Part shown: positions 7,213 through 19,597 of the stretch, piece by piece | How positions within the stretch are numbered: the stretch's first letter is position 1 | Layout of the letters: each line of letters begins with the position of its first letter | DNA from: Streptomyces sp. NBC_00490 | GTDB lineage: Bacteria; Actinomycetota; Actinomycetes; Streptomycetales; Streptomycetaceae | Direction of reading: 5' to 3' | Assembly (NCBI RefSeq): GCF_036013645.1 | Contig: NZ_CP107869.1 | Location: 3,162,001-3,226,000 of the forward strand | Length of the DNA stretch: 64,000 nt | Made by a program: the position numbers and the translations under genes | The notes under the pieces: model-generated | Told to the model about the DNA's origin: nothing | What the model saw: the letters and a program-made list of their open reading frames with translations, nothing else | Databases searched by the model: none

Positions 7213-9939
7213 CTAGTGCGCTGCCGACTCCCAGTCCGGGCCCACTCCGACCGAGACGCCCAGCGGGACCGTGAGCTGGACCGCGTTCGCCATTTCCCGG
7301 CGGACGAGTTCCTCCACCGCCTCGCGCTCGCCCGGGGCGATCTCCAGGACGATTTCGTCGTGGACCTGGAGCAGCATGCGGGAGGTGAGGGCTGCTTCCC
7401 GCAGGGCCTTGTCGACGTTGAGCATGGCGATCTTGACGATGTCGGCCGCCGTGCCCTGGATGGGCGCGTTGAGGGCCATGCGTTCGGCGGCCTCGCGGCG
7501 CTGGCGGTTGTCGCTGTTGAGGTCGGGCAGATAGCGGCGGCGGCCGAAGAGGGTCGCCGTGTAGCCGGTCGCCCGGGCCTCGTCGACGGCCCGGCGCAGA
7601 TACTCCTGCACACCGCCGAAGCGCTCGAAGTACGTGTCCATCAGGGCACGCGCCTCGCCCGCGTCGATGTTCAGCTGCTGGGAGAGGCCGAAGGCGGACA
7701 GGCCGTACGCCAGCCCGTACGACATCGCCTTGATCTTGCGGCGCATCTCCGCGTCGACGTCGGCGCGCTCGACCGCGAACACCTGCGAGGCGACCGTGGT
7801 GTGCAGGTCCTCGCCGGAGGTGAACGCCTCGATGAGGCCCTCGTCCTCGGACAGGTGAGCCATCACGCGCAGTTCGATCTGGCTGTAGTCCGCGGTCATC
7901 AGGGACTCGAAGCCCTCGCCGACCACGAACCCGCGGCGGATCGCCCGGCCCTCGTCGGTGCGGACCGGGATGTTCTGCAGGTTCGGGTCGGTGGAGGAGA
8001 GCCGGCCGGTCGCCGCCACGGTCTGGTTGAACGTGGTGTGGATACGGCCGTCCGCCGCGACCGTCTTGATCAGACCCTCGACGGTGACGCGGAGCTTGGC
8101 CTGCTCGCGGTGGCGGAGCATGATCACCGGCAGTTCGTTGTCCGTCTGCGTGGCCAGCCAGGCCAGCGCGTCGGCGTCGGTGGTGTAGCCGGTCTTGGTC
8201 TTCTTCGTCCTGGGCAGGCCGAGCTCGCCGAAAAGCACTTCCTGGAGCTGCTTGGGCGAGCCCAGGTTGAACTCGTGCCCGGCGGCGGCGTGGGCCTCCT
8301 TCACGGCCTGCTGGACGGCGCCGGCGAACATCTGCTCCATGGCCTCCAGGTGCGCCCGGTCGGCGGCGATGCCGTGCCGCTCCAGGCGGGCCAGCAGGGT
8401 GGAGGTGGGCAGCTCCATGTCGCGCAGGAGGTCCGTGGCACCGACCTCTTCGAGGCGCTCGGTGAAGGCCTCGCCGAGGTCGAGGATGGCCTGGGCCTGC
8501 ACCATGAGGGCCTCGGCCTCGGCGCCGTCGTCCGCGCCGAAGGCGAGCTGGCCGTCGGCCGCGGCGGCGGGCGCCAGCTCCCGGTGCAGGTACTCCAGGG
8601 ACAGGGCGTCCAGGTCGAAGGAGCGGCGGCCCGGCTTGACGAGGTACGCCGCGAGCGCGGTGTCCATGGAGACGCCGGCGATGCTCCAGCCGTGCTCGGC
8701 GAAGACGCGCATCGCGGCCTTGGCGTTGTGGAAGACCTTGGGCCTGCCGGCGTCGGCCAGCCAGGCGGCGAGCGCCGTCTCGTCGGCCTCGTCGAGCTCG
8801 GTGGGGTCGAACCAGGCGGCCACTCCCCCGGACGCCGCGAGGGCGATCTCGGCGACCGAGCCGGCGCCCAGGGCCCAGGTGTCGACCGTGGCGACGCCGA
8901 GCGTGCCGGTGCTGTGCTCGCCGAGCCAGCCCGCCAGCTCGCCGGTGCCGAGCACGGTGCCGTCGAGCTCCACGCCGGCCGTCGCGGCGGGGGCCGGCTC
9001 GGCCTCCTCGGCGCCCGGGTCGACGGCGAGCAGGCGCTCGCGCAGGGACGGGTTCCGGATCTCGAGGGTGTCGAGGATCATCGCGAGGCTCTTGCGGTCG
9101 TACGGCGCCCGCTCCAGGTCGGCGACCGTCTTCGGCAGCTCGACCGTGCGGACCATCTCCGTCAGACGGCGGTTGAGCTTGACCGACTCCAGGTGCTCGC
9201 GGAGGTTCTGACCCGCCTTGCCCTTGACCTCCTCGACGCGCTCGACGAGGTCCGCGAAGGAACCGAACTGGTTGATCCACTTCGCGGCGGTCTTCTCGCC
9301 GACGCCGGGGATGCCGGGCAGGTTGTCGGACGGGTCACCGCGCAGAGCCGCGAAGTCCGGGTACTGGGCGGGCGTCAGACCGTACTTCTCGAACACCTTC
9401 TCCGGGGTGAACCGGGTCAGCTCGGAGACACCCTTGGTCGGGTAGAGCACGGTGGTGTGCTCGCTGACGAGCTGGAAGGAGTCGCGGTCACCGGTGACGA
9501 TCAGCACGTCGAAGCCCGCGGCCTCGGCCTGGGTGGCGAGCGTGGCGATGACGTCGTCGGCCTCGAAGCCGTCGACCGCGAACCGCGAGACGTGCATCGC
9601 GTCCAGGACCTCGCCGATCAGCTCGACCTGGCCCTTGAACTCGTCCGGGGTCTTGGACCGGTTGGCCTTGTACTCCGTGAACTCCTCGGAGCGCCAGGTC
9701 TTGCGGGACACGTCGAAGGCCACCGCGAAGTGCGTGGGCGCCTCGTCGCGCAGGGTGTTGGCCAGCATCGAGGCGAAGCCGTAGATCGCGTTCGTCGGCT
9801 GGCCCGTCGCGGTCGTGAAGTTCTCCGCGGGCAGCGCGAAGAACGCACGGTAGGCAAGCGAGTGCCCGTCCATGAGCATCAGGCGCGGGCGGCTGCCGCC
9901 GGGGCTGTTGTCGGTCTGCTTCGCTGCTGTCTCTGCCAC
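7213..9939 (-). CDS. polA: DNA polymerase I
   Basis: DNA repair and Okazaki-fragment polymerase of 908 residues, the usual actinobacterial length. The start is the GTG at 9939, where the conserved N-terminus begins. The N-terminal 5'-3' nuclease domain (about 1-300) has LMLMDGHSLAYRAFF, GDRDSF and a helix-hairpin-helix region. The middle domain (about 330-510) corresponds to the 3'-5' exonuclease fold but lacks the DxE metal-binding motif, as in other actinobacterial Pol I, so proofreading is predicted to be absent. The polymerase domain keeps motif A (DYSQIE, D684), motif B (RRKIKAMSYGLAYG) and motif C (VHDE, 859-862). It is transcribed away from the oxidoreductase gene. Confidence 0.97.
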   Translation of the reverse strand: MAETAAKQTDNSPGGSRPRLMLMDGHSLAYRAFFALPAENFTTATGQPTNAIYGFASMLANTLRDEAPTHFAVAFDVSRKTWRSEEFTEYKANRSKTPDEFKGQVELIGEVLDAMHVSRFAVDGFEADDVIATLATQAEAAGFDVLIVTGDRDSFQLVSEHTTVLYPTKGVSELTRFTPEKVFEKYGLTPAQYPDFAALRGDPSDNLPGIPGVGEKTAAKWINQFGSFADLVERVEEVKGKAGQNLREHLESVKLNRRLTEMVRTVELPKTVADLERAPYDRKSLAMILDTLEIRNPSLRERLLAVDPGAEEAEPAPAATAGVELDGTVLGTGELAGWLGEHSTGTLGVATVDTWALGAGSVAEIALAASGGVAAWFDPTELDEADETALAAWLADAGRPKVFHNAKAAMRVFAEHGWSIAGVSMDTALAAYLVKPGRRSFDLDALSLEYLHRELAPAAAADGQLAFGADDGAEAEALMVQAQAILDLGEAFTERLEEVGATDLLRDMELPTSTLLARLERHGIAADRAHLEAMEQMFAGAVQQAVKEAHAAAGHEFNLGSPKQLQEVLFGELGLPRTKKTKTGYTTDADALAWLATQTDNELPVIMLRHREQAKLRVTVEGLIKTVAADGRIHTTFNQTVAATGRLSSTDPNLQNIPVRTDEGRAIRRGFVVGEGFESLMTADYSQIELRVMAHLSEDEGLIEAFTSGEDLHTTVASQVFAVERADVDAEMRRKIKAMSYGLAYGLSAFGLSQQLNIDAGEARALMDTYFERFGGVQEYLRRAVDEARATGYTATLFGRRRYLPDLNSDNRQRREAAERMALNAPIQGTAADIVKIAMLNVDKALREAALTSRMLLQVHDEIVLEIAPGEREAVEELVRREMANAVQLTVPLGVSVGVGPDWESAAH

Positions 9940-10206
9940 GACCCCGATCCTGCCACGCCGCACTGACAGTCGGCCGCCATCCGGGGCCCGGGCCGGTCCG
10001 GCACCGCCCTCCCGCCGACGCGAGCCTCGCGGCGGCCATGGCGAAAGGTTGACCGGGACGAGGAGTCGGGGGCCTCCGTGACCCTCCGAGGTCGGGTGCG
10101 GACAAGCCGTGTTCATCGGGGCCCCGCGCCCGGCGAACGCCGTTGTCACCCCCGCGTGCGAGGATCGGAGACGTACCTCACATGTGTGTGCGAAGGAGAG
10201 TGTGCA

Positions 10207-12482
<2,276 letters not shown>

Positions 12483-12486
<4 letters not shown>

Positions 12487-12498
12487 GCGTTTGCTCAG
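12483..12498 (+). other. small hairpin across the oxidoreductase stop codon
   Basis: CTGAGC-GTTT-GCTCAG, a perfect 6-bp stem that includes the TGA stop. It is too short to call a terminator, but could stabilise the upstream message or influence reading into the thioesterase gene. Confidence 0.3.
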
Positions 12499-12533
12499 CC
12501 GAGCAGCGATCCCGACGAACGGAGCCGGGCCCC

Positions 12534-13022
12534 ATGGGCGAGCAGCAGCACGTGAAGTTCCCGCAAGAGGTCATCGACGAGTACGCCGCGCTCGGCGTCG
12601 ACCTGCCGGCACTGTTCTCCGCGGGTCACCTCGGCACCCGCATGGGCGTGCAGATCGTGGAGGCGTCCGCGGACCGGGTCGTCGGCACGATGCCGGTGGA
12701 GGGCAACACCCAGCCGTACGGGCTGCTGCACGGCGGCGCCTCCGCCGTCCTGGCCGAGACGCTCGGCTCGGTCGGCTCCATGCTGCACGGCGGCAGCTCC
12801 AAGATCGCCGTGGGCGTCGACCTCAACTGCACCCACCACCGCGGGGCGCGCTCGGGCCTGGTGACCGGCGTGGCCACACCCGTGCACCGGGGGCGCTCCA
12901 CGGCGACGTACGAGATCGTGATCAGCGACGAGGAGGGACGCCGCGTGTGCAGCGCACGGCTCACCTGTCTGCTGCGGGACGTGAACCCCGGCGACGCGGC
13001 CCACATCGTGGCGGCCAACTGA
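12534..13022 (+). CDS. PaaI-family hotdog-fold thioesterase
   Basis: Acyl-CoA thioesterase of 162 residues with a single hotdog domain. The PaaI/4HBT signature HGGxxxxLxE is present (HGG 66-68, E74). The start ATG has GGAG upstream at a usable distance. It probably hydrolyses an aryl- or acyl-CoA; the exact substrate cannot be told. It follows the molybdopterin oxidoreductase by 47 bp and may be cotranscribed, but a functional link is not evident. Confidence 0.88.
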   Translation: MGEQQHVKFPQEVIDEYAALGVDLPALFSAGHLGTRMGVQIVEASADRVVGTMPVEGNTQPYGLLHGGASAVLAETLGSVGSMLHGGSSKIAVGVDLNCTHHRGARSGLVTGVATPVHRGRSTATYEIVISDEEGRRVCSARLTCLLRDVNPGDAAHIVAAN

Positions 13023-13173
13023 CCCCACCGGGACACCGGCCCGGAACCACCCCGGGCCCCACACCCCAGCCCCCGGAGCCCTCGCACCTCCACGCCCCCA
13101 CGAGGCCAGCCCCAACTCGCCTGCCCCCAACAGACTCTGGCCCGACCCACCCCCCAGGGCCTAGCGTCGGGGC

Positions 13174-13698
13174 ATGAGAACGGGAGGACCCCCGAAGCTC
13201 CGCCGCGGAACGGCCCCGCCGGCCACCGACGCGACGCCCTCACCGACCGTCGTCGCGGGCTCTCCGCGGATTGCCGACGCAAGGCCCCAGCCGACCATCG
13301 GCGCAAGACTCACGTCTCCAACGGCCTCAAAGCCCGCACCCACCGCCGACGCGAGGCTCACGCCAACGCCTCTCCTGACCGCCGACGCAGGGCCCTCGCC
13401 GACAGCCATCACAACGCCCCCACCGACCGGCGACGCGGGCCCTCCGCAGACCGTCGGCGCGAAGCCCGCCCCGCCCGCCGACGCAACGCCCCCGCTCACC
13501 GGCGACGCAAGGCCCACCCCGACAGCCACCGCGACGCCCTCACCGACCGTCGGCGCGAAGCCCGGTCCTCCCACCGACCCGTCGCCCCCGCTGATCGTCG
13601 GCGCGAGGCTCACGTCGGGCGGCGGCTCACGGTCCGTGCGCCCCGTCGAGGTGAAACCCCCGCCGCCCATCGGCGTCGGCGAAAGGGGCCGCCGGTGA
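13174..13698 (+). CDS. low-complexity Pro/Thr/Ala-rich open frame over a 24-bp repeat array
   Basis: An open frame of 174 codons that reads through a degenerate 24-bp repeat, giving a repeated octapeptide close to P-T-x-x-A-x-P-x. The stop overlaps the GTG start of the next gene (GTGA), the arrangement of translationally coupled genes, and this is the main argument that it is translated. Against it are the weak ribosome site, lack of recognisable domains and the fact that the opposite strand is also open over the same bases. If real, the product would be an extended, disordered, slightly basic protein with no signal peptide. I do not recognise a family. Confidence 0.35.
   Translation: MRTGGPPKLRRGTAPPATDATPSPTVVAGSPRIADARPQPTIGARLTSPTASKPAPTADARLTPTPLLTADAGPSPTAITTPPPTGDAGPPQTVGAKPAPPADATPPLTGDARPTPTATATPSPTVGAKPGPPTDPSPPLIVGARLTSGGGSRSVRPVEVKPPPPIGVGERGRR
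13219..13614. repeat. degenerate 24-bp tandem repeat array
   Basis: About sixteen units of 24 bp plus one half unit, consensus close to CCGACCGTCGGCGCGAAGCC followed by four variable bases. Neighbouring units differ at several positions, so the array is old or under selection for the encoded octapeptide. Because 24 is a multiple of three, the frame is kept throughout on both strands. Confidence 0.8.
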
Positions 13699-14306
13699 GT
13701 GGCGTGGGGCCCGTCGAGCCCGGGGAAGGCACGCACGCGTGGGACGTTCTCGAGGCGCCGCCGGTTGTGCGGCGTCCGCGTGGCCGGGTCGTCGAGTGGT
13801 GCGGCAGGCACCGGCGTGCCGCGCTCGGCGGTCTCGCGTGTGCCGTTCTTGTCGCGGGCGGCGGTTACCTCTACGCCACCCGGCCCCAGCCGCCGGCGGC
13901 GCTTCCTCCGCCGTACCCCTCCCAGGTAACCGATGTGCACTACCTGAGCTGGGAGCCGACGCCCGAGGGTGCGCCGAGGCGGAGCTTCAGTCTGGGGGTG
14001 GAGCTGACCGTGCTGGCGGGCCCCCCGGTCACGGTGACCCGGATCAGCCAGCCGTACGCCGGGCTGTCCGTGAAATCGACCCCACCGGCCCCGTTCCGGA
14101 CAACAGCGGGCTCAAGCCGCAAGATCATCGTCACCATGCACGTGACGCAATGCAGAAAAGTGCCGTGGAACGCCGGACTCCCTTTCATCGACGTAACTCT
14201 ACGTAATACGCGTGCAATAGAAGTCCACAGTTTCATCCTCGGAGAGCGCTATGCGCAGCAGCTCTCGGAGTCACTACAAGTCGCCTGCAGCAACAATTCC
14301 GAGTAA
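13695..14306 (+). CDS. membrane-anchored protein of unknown function
   Basis: Protein of 203 residues with a cytoplasmic N-terminus of about 40 residues, one membrane helix (about 42-60), a Pro-rich stretch, and an outer domain of about 130 residues predicted to be beta-rich. Two cysteines in that domain could form a disulfide. The GTG start overlaps the stop of the preceding repeat-rich frame. The 3' third is less GC-rich and uses codons such as AAA, AAT and ATA, rarer here than elsewhere in the window. I do not recognise a functional family; it resembles conserved Streptomyces hypothetical membrane proteins. Confidence 0.72.
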   Translation: MSGVGPVEPGEGTHAWDVLEAPPVVRRPRGRVVEWCGRHRRAALGGLACAVLVAGGGYLYATRPQPPAALPPPYPSQVTDVHYLSWEPTPEGAPRRSFSLGVELTVLAGPPVTVTRISQPYAGLSVKSTPPAPFRTTAGSSRKIIVTMHVTQCRKVPWNAGLPFIDVTLRNTRAIEVHSFILGERYAQQLSESLQVACSNNSE

Positions 14307-14597
14307 TCACCAAAACCGCTGAGACACCTGAACCACCCAGGTCGGGTCCTGCGGGTTCTCACAATGTGGACCGGGCGAATCGTGCTTAATTCCACTGTTC
14401 CGCCCACTCAGTACCGCTCTGCATTACGACGTGTCATAACAAGAGCGTCACAGCCTGGCCCGGACCCTCCTCCACGATCCCCACACCCGCTTAGAGTCAC
14501 GGCCAGTCACCGCGCCACCGGATTGTCACGTCAGGGACCCAGCGCAACGACTCGGCCGCTTCCAGGGGGAAGCGCCGCGCCAGTGAAAGGACGAATC

Positions 14598-15824
14598 GTG
14601 CGTCAACGTTCGCTCATCAGCATCACCGCCGCGCTGGCGGCGGGAGCACTCACCCTCACCGCCTGCGGCTCGCGCGACGACGACGGCGGCTCGGACTCCG
14701 CGAGCGGCACCAAGGTCGTCATCGGCGTCGACGCCCCCCTCACGGGCGACCTGTCCGCACTGGGCCTCGGCATCAAGAACTCCGTCGACCTCGCCGCGAA
14801 GACCGCCAACAAGCAGAAGCTCGTAGACGGCGTCACCTTCGAGATCAAAGCCCTCGACGACCAGGCCCAGCCCTCCTCGGGCCAGGCCAACGCCGTCCAG
14901 CTCCAGTCCGACAAGGCCGTCATGGGCGTCGTCGGCCCGCTGAACTCCTCCGTGGCCGAGTCCATGCAGAAGGTCTTCGACGACGCCAAGCTCGTCCAGA
15001 TCTCCCCTGCCAACACCGGCCCGGCCCTCACCCAGGGCGTCAACTGGCAGAAGGAGAAGGTCCGCACCTACAAGTCGTACTTCCGCACCGCGACCACGGA
15101 CGCCATCCAGGGCCCGTTCGCCGCGCAGTACGTCTTCAACGACGCCAAGAAGAAGAAGGTCTTCGTCATCGACGACAAGAAGACCTACGGCGCCGGCCTC
15201 GCCGCCACCTTCACCGCGGAGTTCAAGAAGCTCGGCGGCAAGGTCGTCGGCACCGACCACATCGACCCGGACACCAAGGACTTCTCCGCGGTCGCCACCA
15301 AGGTCAAGAACTCCGGCGCCGACGTCGTCTACTACGGCGGCGAGTACCCGCAGGCCGGCCCGCTCAGCAAGCAGATCAAGCAGTCCGGCGCCAAGATCCC
15401 GCTCGTCGGCGGCGACGGCATCTACGACCCGACCTTCATCGAGCTGGCCGGCGCGGGCAGCACCGGCGACCTCGCCACCTCCGTCGGCGCCCCCGTCGAG
15501 GAGCTCCCCTCCGCCAAGCAGTTCGTCGCCGACTACAAGGCGGGCGGCTACAAGGAGGAGTACGCGGCCTACGGCGGTTACTCCTACGACGCCGCCTGGT
15601 CGATCATCCTCGCCGTCAAGAAGGTCGTCGACGACAACGACGGCAAGCTGCCGTCCGACGCCCGCGCGAAGATCACCGCCGCCGTCCAGAACGTGTCCTT
15701 CGACGGTGTGACCGGCAAGGTCTCCTTCGACGAGTTCGGTGACGCCACCAACAAGCAGCTCACCGTCTACGCCGTCGAGAACGGCGCCTGGAAGGCCGTC
15801 AAGTCCGGCACCTACACCGGCTGA
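14598..15824 (+). CDS. livK: branched-chain amino-acid ABC transporter, substrate-binding lipoprotein
   Basis: Periplasmic-binding-type lipoprotein of 408 residues (LivK/Leu-Ile-Val family, type I fold). The GTG start at 14598 has AAAGGA upstream. The signal peptide ends in a lipobox LTAC with the lipid-modified Cys at 23, followed by an Asp/Ser-rich linker. The mature domain starts near residue 39 with VVIGVDAPLTGDLSALG. It delivers branched-chain amino acids, or related substrates, to the LivHM permease. It is the first gene of the operon; a strong hairpin before livH may allow more of this protein than of the membrane parts. Confidence 0.95.
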   Translation: MRQRSLISITAALAAGALTLTACGSRDDDGGSDSASGTKVVIGVDAPLTGDLSALGLGIKNSVDLAAKTANKQKLVDGVTFEIKALDDQAQPSSGQANAVQLQSDKAVMGVVGPLNSSVAESMQKVFDDAKLVQISPANTGPALTQGVNWQKEKVRTYKSYFRTATTDAIQGPFAAQYVFNDAKKKKVFVIDDKKTYGAGLAATFTAEFKKLGGKVVGTDHIDPDTKDFSAVATKVKNSGADVVYYGGEYPQAGPLSKQIKQSGAKIPLVGGDGIYDPTFIELAGAGSTGDLATSVGAPVEELPSAKQFVADYKAGGYKEEYAAYGGYSYDAAWSIILAVKKVVDDNDGKLPSDARAKITAAVQNVSFDGVTGKVSFDEFGDATNKQLTVYAVENGAWKAVKSGTYTG

Positions 15825-15852
15825 CCGAGACCCGCAGCACCACCTGAACGAG

Positions 15853-15888
15853 CCGCGCGGGGCGCTGTTCCACTGGCGCCCCGCGCGG
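15853..15888 (+). terminator. strong intercistronic hairpin between livK and livH
   Basis: Perfect 13-bp stem CCGCGCGGGGCGC / GCGCCCCGCGCGG with a 10-nt loop, 28 bp after the livK stop and 57 bp before livH. Such structures often act as partial terminators or 3' stabilisers that raise the level of the binding protein over the permease. Confidence 0.65.
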
Positions 15889-15944
15889 ACTCGCATCCGG
15901 CCACACATCCGTCGAAACCAATCCGAAGTCTCGGAGGACATGCG

Positions 15945-16877
15945 GTGAACGAACTGCCGCAGCAGCTGGTCAACGGCCTGCTACTGGGATCCATGTACGG
16001 GCTGGTCGCCATCGGCTACACGATGGTCTATGGCATCGTCCAGCTCATCAACTTCGCCCACGGCGAGATCTTCATGATCGGAGGGTTCGGCGCCCTCACG
16101 GTCTACCTGTACGTACTGCCCGACGGCACCACCATGTGGCTCGCACTGCCACTGATGCTCCTCGGAGCCGTCATCGCCGCAGTCCTCGTCGCCGTAGGAG
16201 CGGAACGGTTCGCCTACCGCCCGCTGCGCACCGCGCCACGCCTCGCCCCCCTCATCACCGCCATCGGCCTCTCCCTCGCCCTCCAGCAGGCGGTGTGGGC
16301 CTGGTACCCCGGGGCCAAGGAATCCATCAACTTCCCCGAGATTCCCGGCGGCCCCTTCGAGATCGGCAGCGTCACCATCCAGACCGGTGACGTCTTCCTG
16401 CTCGTCGCCGCCCCCATCAGCATGGCGATCCTCGCCTACTTCGTGATGAAGACCCGCACCGGCCGCGGCATGCAGGCCACCGCCCAGGACCCCGACACCG
16501 CGAAGCTCATGGGCATCAACACCGACCGCATCATCGTGGTCGCCTTCGCCCTCGGCGCCGTCTTCGCCGCCGTCGGAGCCGTCGCCTACGGCCTCAAGTA
16601 CGGCCAGGTCCAGTTCCGCATGGGCTTCATCCTCGGCCTCAAGGCCTTCACCGCAGCCGTCCTCGGCGGCATCGGCAACATCTACGGAGCCATGCTCGGC
16701 GGCCTCGTCCTCGGCCTCGCCGAGACCATGGCCACCGCCTACATCTCCGACGTCCCCGGCTTCGACCTGCTCGGCGGCCAGTCCTGGGCCAACGTCTGGG
16801 CCTTCGTACTCCTCATCCTCGTACTCCTCGTCAGGCCCCAAGGCCTGCTCGGCGAGCGCGTCGCTGACAGGGCGTGA
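15945..16877 (+). CDS. livH: branched-chain amino-acid ABC transporter permease LivH
   Basis: Inner-membrane permease of 310 residues with about eight hydrophobic helices and the conserved N-terminus LVNGLLLGSMYGLVAIGYTM. The GTG start follows GGAGG. It pairs with LivM to form the channel. A three-codon minicistron (ATG CGG TGA at 15940-15948) overlaps the start out of frame and probably means nothing. The stop overlaps the region just before livM. Confidence 0.95.
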   Translation: MNELPQQLVNGLLLGSMYGLVAIGYTMVYGIVQLINFAHGEIFMIGGFGALTVYLYVLPDGTTMWLALPLMLLGAVIAAVLVAVGAERFAYRPLRTAPRLAPLITAIGLSLALQQAVWAWYPGAKESINFPEIPGGPFEIGSVTIQTGDVFLLVAAPISMAILAYFVMKTRTGRGMQATAQDPDTAKLMGINTDRIIVVAFALGAVFAAVGAVAYGLKYGQVQFRMGFILGLKAFTAAVLGGIGNIYGAMLGGLVLGLAETMATAYISDVPGFDLLGGQSWANVWAFVLLILVLLVRPQGLLGERVADRA

Positions 16878-16882
16878 CACCG

Positions 16883-18709
16883 ATGACCACACAGACCACC
16901 GAAACCCCCAGCGCCCCCGTCAACAAGGACGGCAACGCCAAGGGCCTCATCGGCCTCCCCGAGAACGTCGGCCGCGCCCTCGCCACCGCAGGCGGCGTCC
17001 TCGCCGTCGTCTCCACCTTCCTCGCCTGGACCTGGACCAGCGAGTTCCCCGGCGACCTCACCGTCACCGGCTACCCCGGCGGCCTCCAGGTCCTCGTCCT
17101 CATCGGCGGCGCCCTCACCGCCCTCTTCGGCCTCGCCTCCTACGGCGTCCCGGGCCTGGGCTGGCTCACCCCCGCCGGCGCCGACAGCGCCCTCAAACTC
17201 GCCTCACTCGGCACCTTCACCACCGCCTGGTACACCGTCATCGCGATCACCGTCGAACTCGGCGGCATCGTCAACCTGGAACCCGGCGGCTACATCGTCG
17301 CGATCGTCACCCTGGCCGGCGTCCTCGGTGCCTTCTCCCTGCCCTTCGTACGACCCGAGCCCGACCCCATCGACCCCGATGACACCGGCTGGGAGCAGTC
17401 CAAGCACAAGGCACGCCACAAGTGGAGCGTCTTCAAGGCCTCCATCGCCTCCGGCACCCCCAGCAAGGCACCCACACTCCCCACCTTCGCCGAGATCCTC
17501 GTCATCGCCGCCGCCATGGCGGTCGGCCTGATCGTCTTCACCTACGGCATCGGCACCGAGTACGACGAACAATTCGTCGGCTTCCTCATCATCGTCGGCT
17601 TCGGCTTCGCCGCCCTCGCCAAGGCCGGGCTCGTGGCCCGGGTCTCGGCCATCACCGGCAAGCACCGCACCATCACCATGTTCGGCGCGTTCATCGCCGC
17701 CGCGCTCTTCCCCTTCACCCAGTCCGACGACCAGTACGCGACCATCGGCGTCTACATCCTGATCTTCGCCACCGTCGCCCTCGGCCTCAACATCGTCGTC
17801 GGCCTCGCCGGCCTCCTCGACCTCGGATACGTCGCCTTCCTCGGCGTCGGCGCCTACACCGCGGCCATGGTCTCCGGCTCCCCCTCCTCCCCCTTCGACG
17901 TCCACCTGCCGTTCTGGCTCTCCGCGATCCTCGGCGCCGCGGTCGCCATGGTCTTCGGCGTCCTCATCGGCGCCCCCACCCTCCGACTGCGCGGCGACTA
18001 CCTCGCCATCGTCACCCTCGGCTTCGGTGAGATCTTCCGCATCACCGTCCTCAACATGGACGGCACCTCCGGACCCGACATCACCAACGGCTCCAACGGC
18101 ATCTCCTCGATCCCGAACCTCGACATCCTCGGCTTCGACTTCGGCGCCGAACACAGCTTCCTCGGGTTCACCATCGCGCGCTTCGCCAACTACTTCCTGC
18201 TGATGCTCCTCATCACGCTGATCGTCGTAGTCGTCTTCCAGCGCAGCAGCGACTCCCGCATCGGCCGCGCCTGGATCGCCATCCGCGAAGACGAGACCGC
18301 CGCCCTCGCCATGGGCATCAACGGCTTCCGCGTCAAGCTCATCGCCTTCGCCCTCGGCGCCTCCCTCGCCGGCCTCGCCGGCGCAGTCCAGGCCCACGTC
18401 ACCTACACCGTGACCCCCGAGCAGTACCAGTTCGCCCACGTCGTACCGCCCAACTCGGCCTTCCTCCTCGCAGCGGTCGTCCTCGGCGGCATGGGCACCA
18501 TCGCCGGACCCCTCGTCGGCGCCGCACTCCTCTACCTCATCCCGGCCAAGCTCCAGTTCCTCGGCGACTACCAGCTCTTCGCCTTCGGACTCGCGCTCGT
18601 CCTCCTCATGCGCTTCCGCCCCGAGGGCCTCATCCCGAACCGGCGCCGCCAGCTCGAATTCCACGAAGAGGCCGAAGCGCCCACAGTCCTCGGCAAGACA
18701 GGGGCCTGA
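16883..18709 (+). CDS. livM: branched-chain amino-acid ABC transporter permease LivM, extended N-terminus
   Basis: Permease of 608 residues, about twice the usual LivM length. The conserved LivM core begins near residue 285 (IGVYILIFATVALGLNIVVG) and ends near 590. The extra N-terminal part contains several predicted membrane helices (around 35-55, 70-90, 110-135 and 140-155), a soluble Lys/Asp-rich stretch and further helices, whose role is unknown. The ATG at 16883 is preferred over the overlapping GTG at 16874 because AGGG lies 11 bases upstream of it. LivG follows after 3 bases. Confidence 0.93.
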   Translation: MTTQTTETPSAPVNKDGNAKGLIGLPENVGRALATAGGVLAVVSTFLAWTWTSEFPGDLTVTGYPGGLQVLVLIGGALTALFGLASYGVPGLGWLTPAGADSALKLASLGTFTTAWYTVIAITVELGGIVNLEPGGYIVAIVTLAGVLGAFSLPFVRPEPDPIDPDDTGWEQSKHKARHKWSVFKASIASGTPSKAPTLPTFAEILVIAAAMAVGLIVFTYGIGTEYDEQFVGFLIIVGFGFAALAKAGLVARVSAITGKHRTITMFGAFIAAALFPFTQSDDQYATIGVYILIFATVALGLNIVVGLAGLLDLGYVAFLGVGAYTAAMVSGSPSSPFDVHLPFWLSAILGAAVAMVFGVLIGAPTLRLRGDYLAIVTLGFGEIFRITVLNMDGTSGPDITNGSNGISSIPNLDILGFDFGAEHSFLGFTIARFANYFLLMLLITLIVVVVFQRSSDSRIGRAWIAIREDETAALAMGINGFRVKLIAFALGASLAGLAGAVQAHVTYTVTPEQYQFAHVVPPNSAFLLAAVVLGGMGTIAGPLVGAALLYLIPAKLQFLGDYQLFAFGLALVLLMRFRPEGLIPNRRRQLEFHEEAEAPTVLGKTGA

Positions 18710-18712
18710 CAC

Positions 18713-19593
<881 letters not shown>

Positions 19594-19597
<4 letters not shown>

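Noticed and set aside
6691..9966. Very long open frame (1091 codons) on the plus strand opposite polA
   Set aside because: It is a typical GC-rich shadow frame of polA with no domain and unnatural composition.
13161..13940. A 259-codon open frame on the minus strand over the 24-bp repeats
   Set aside because: It runs antisense through the start of the better-supported membrane protein gene. The open frame follows from GC-rich repeats, and there is no ribosome site or known domain.
15940..15948. Three-codon minicistron (ATG CGG TGA) overlapping the livH start
   Set aside because: Too short to support; probably chance, because the ribosome site serves the GTG of livH.
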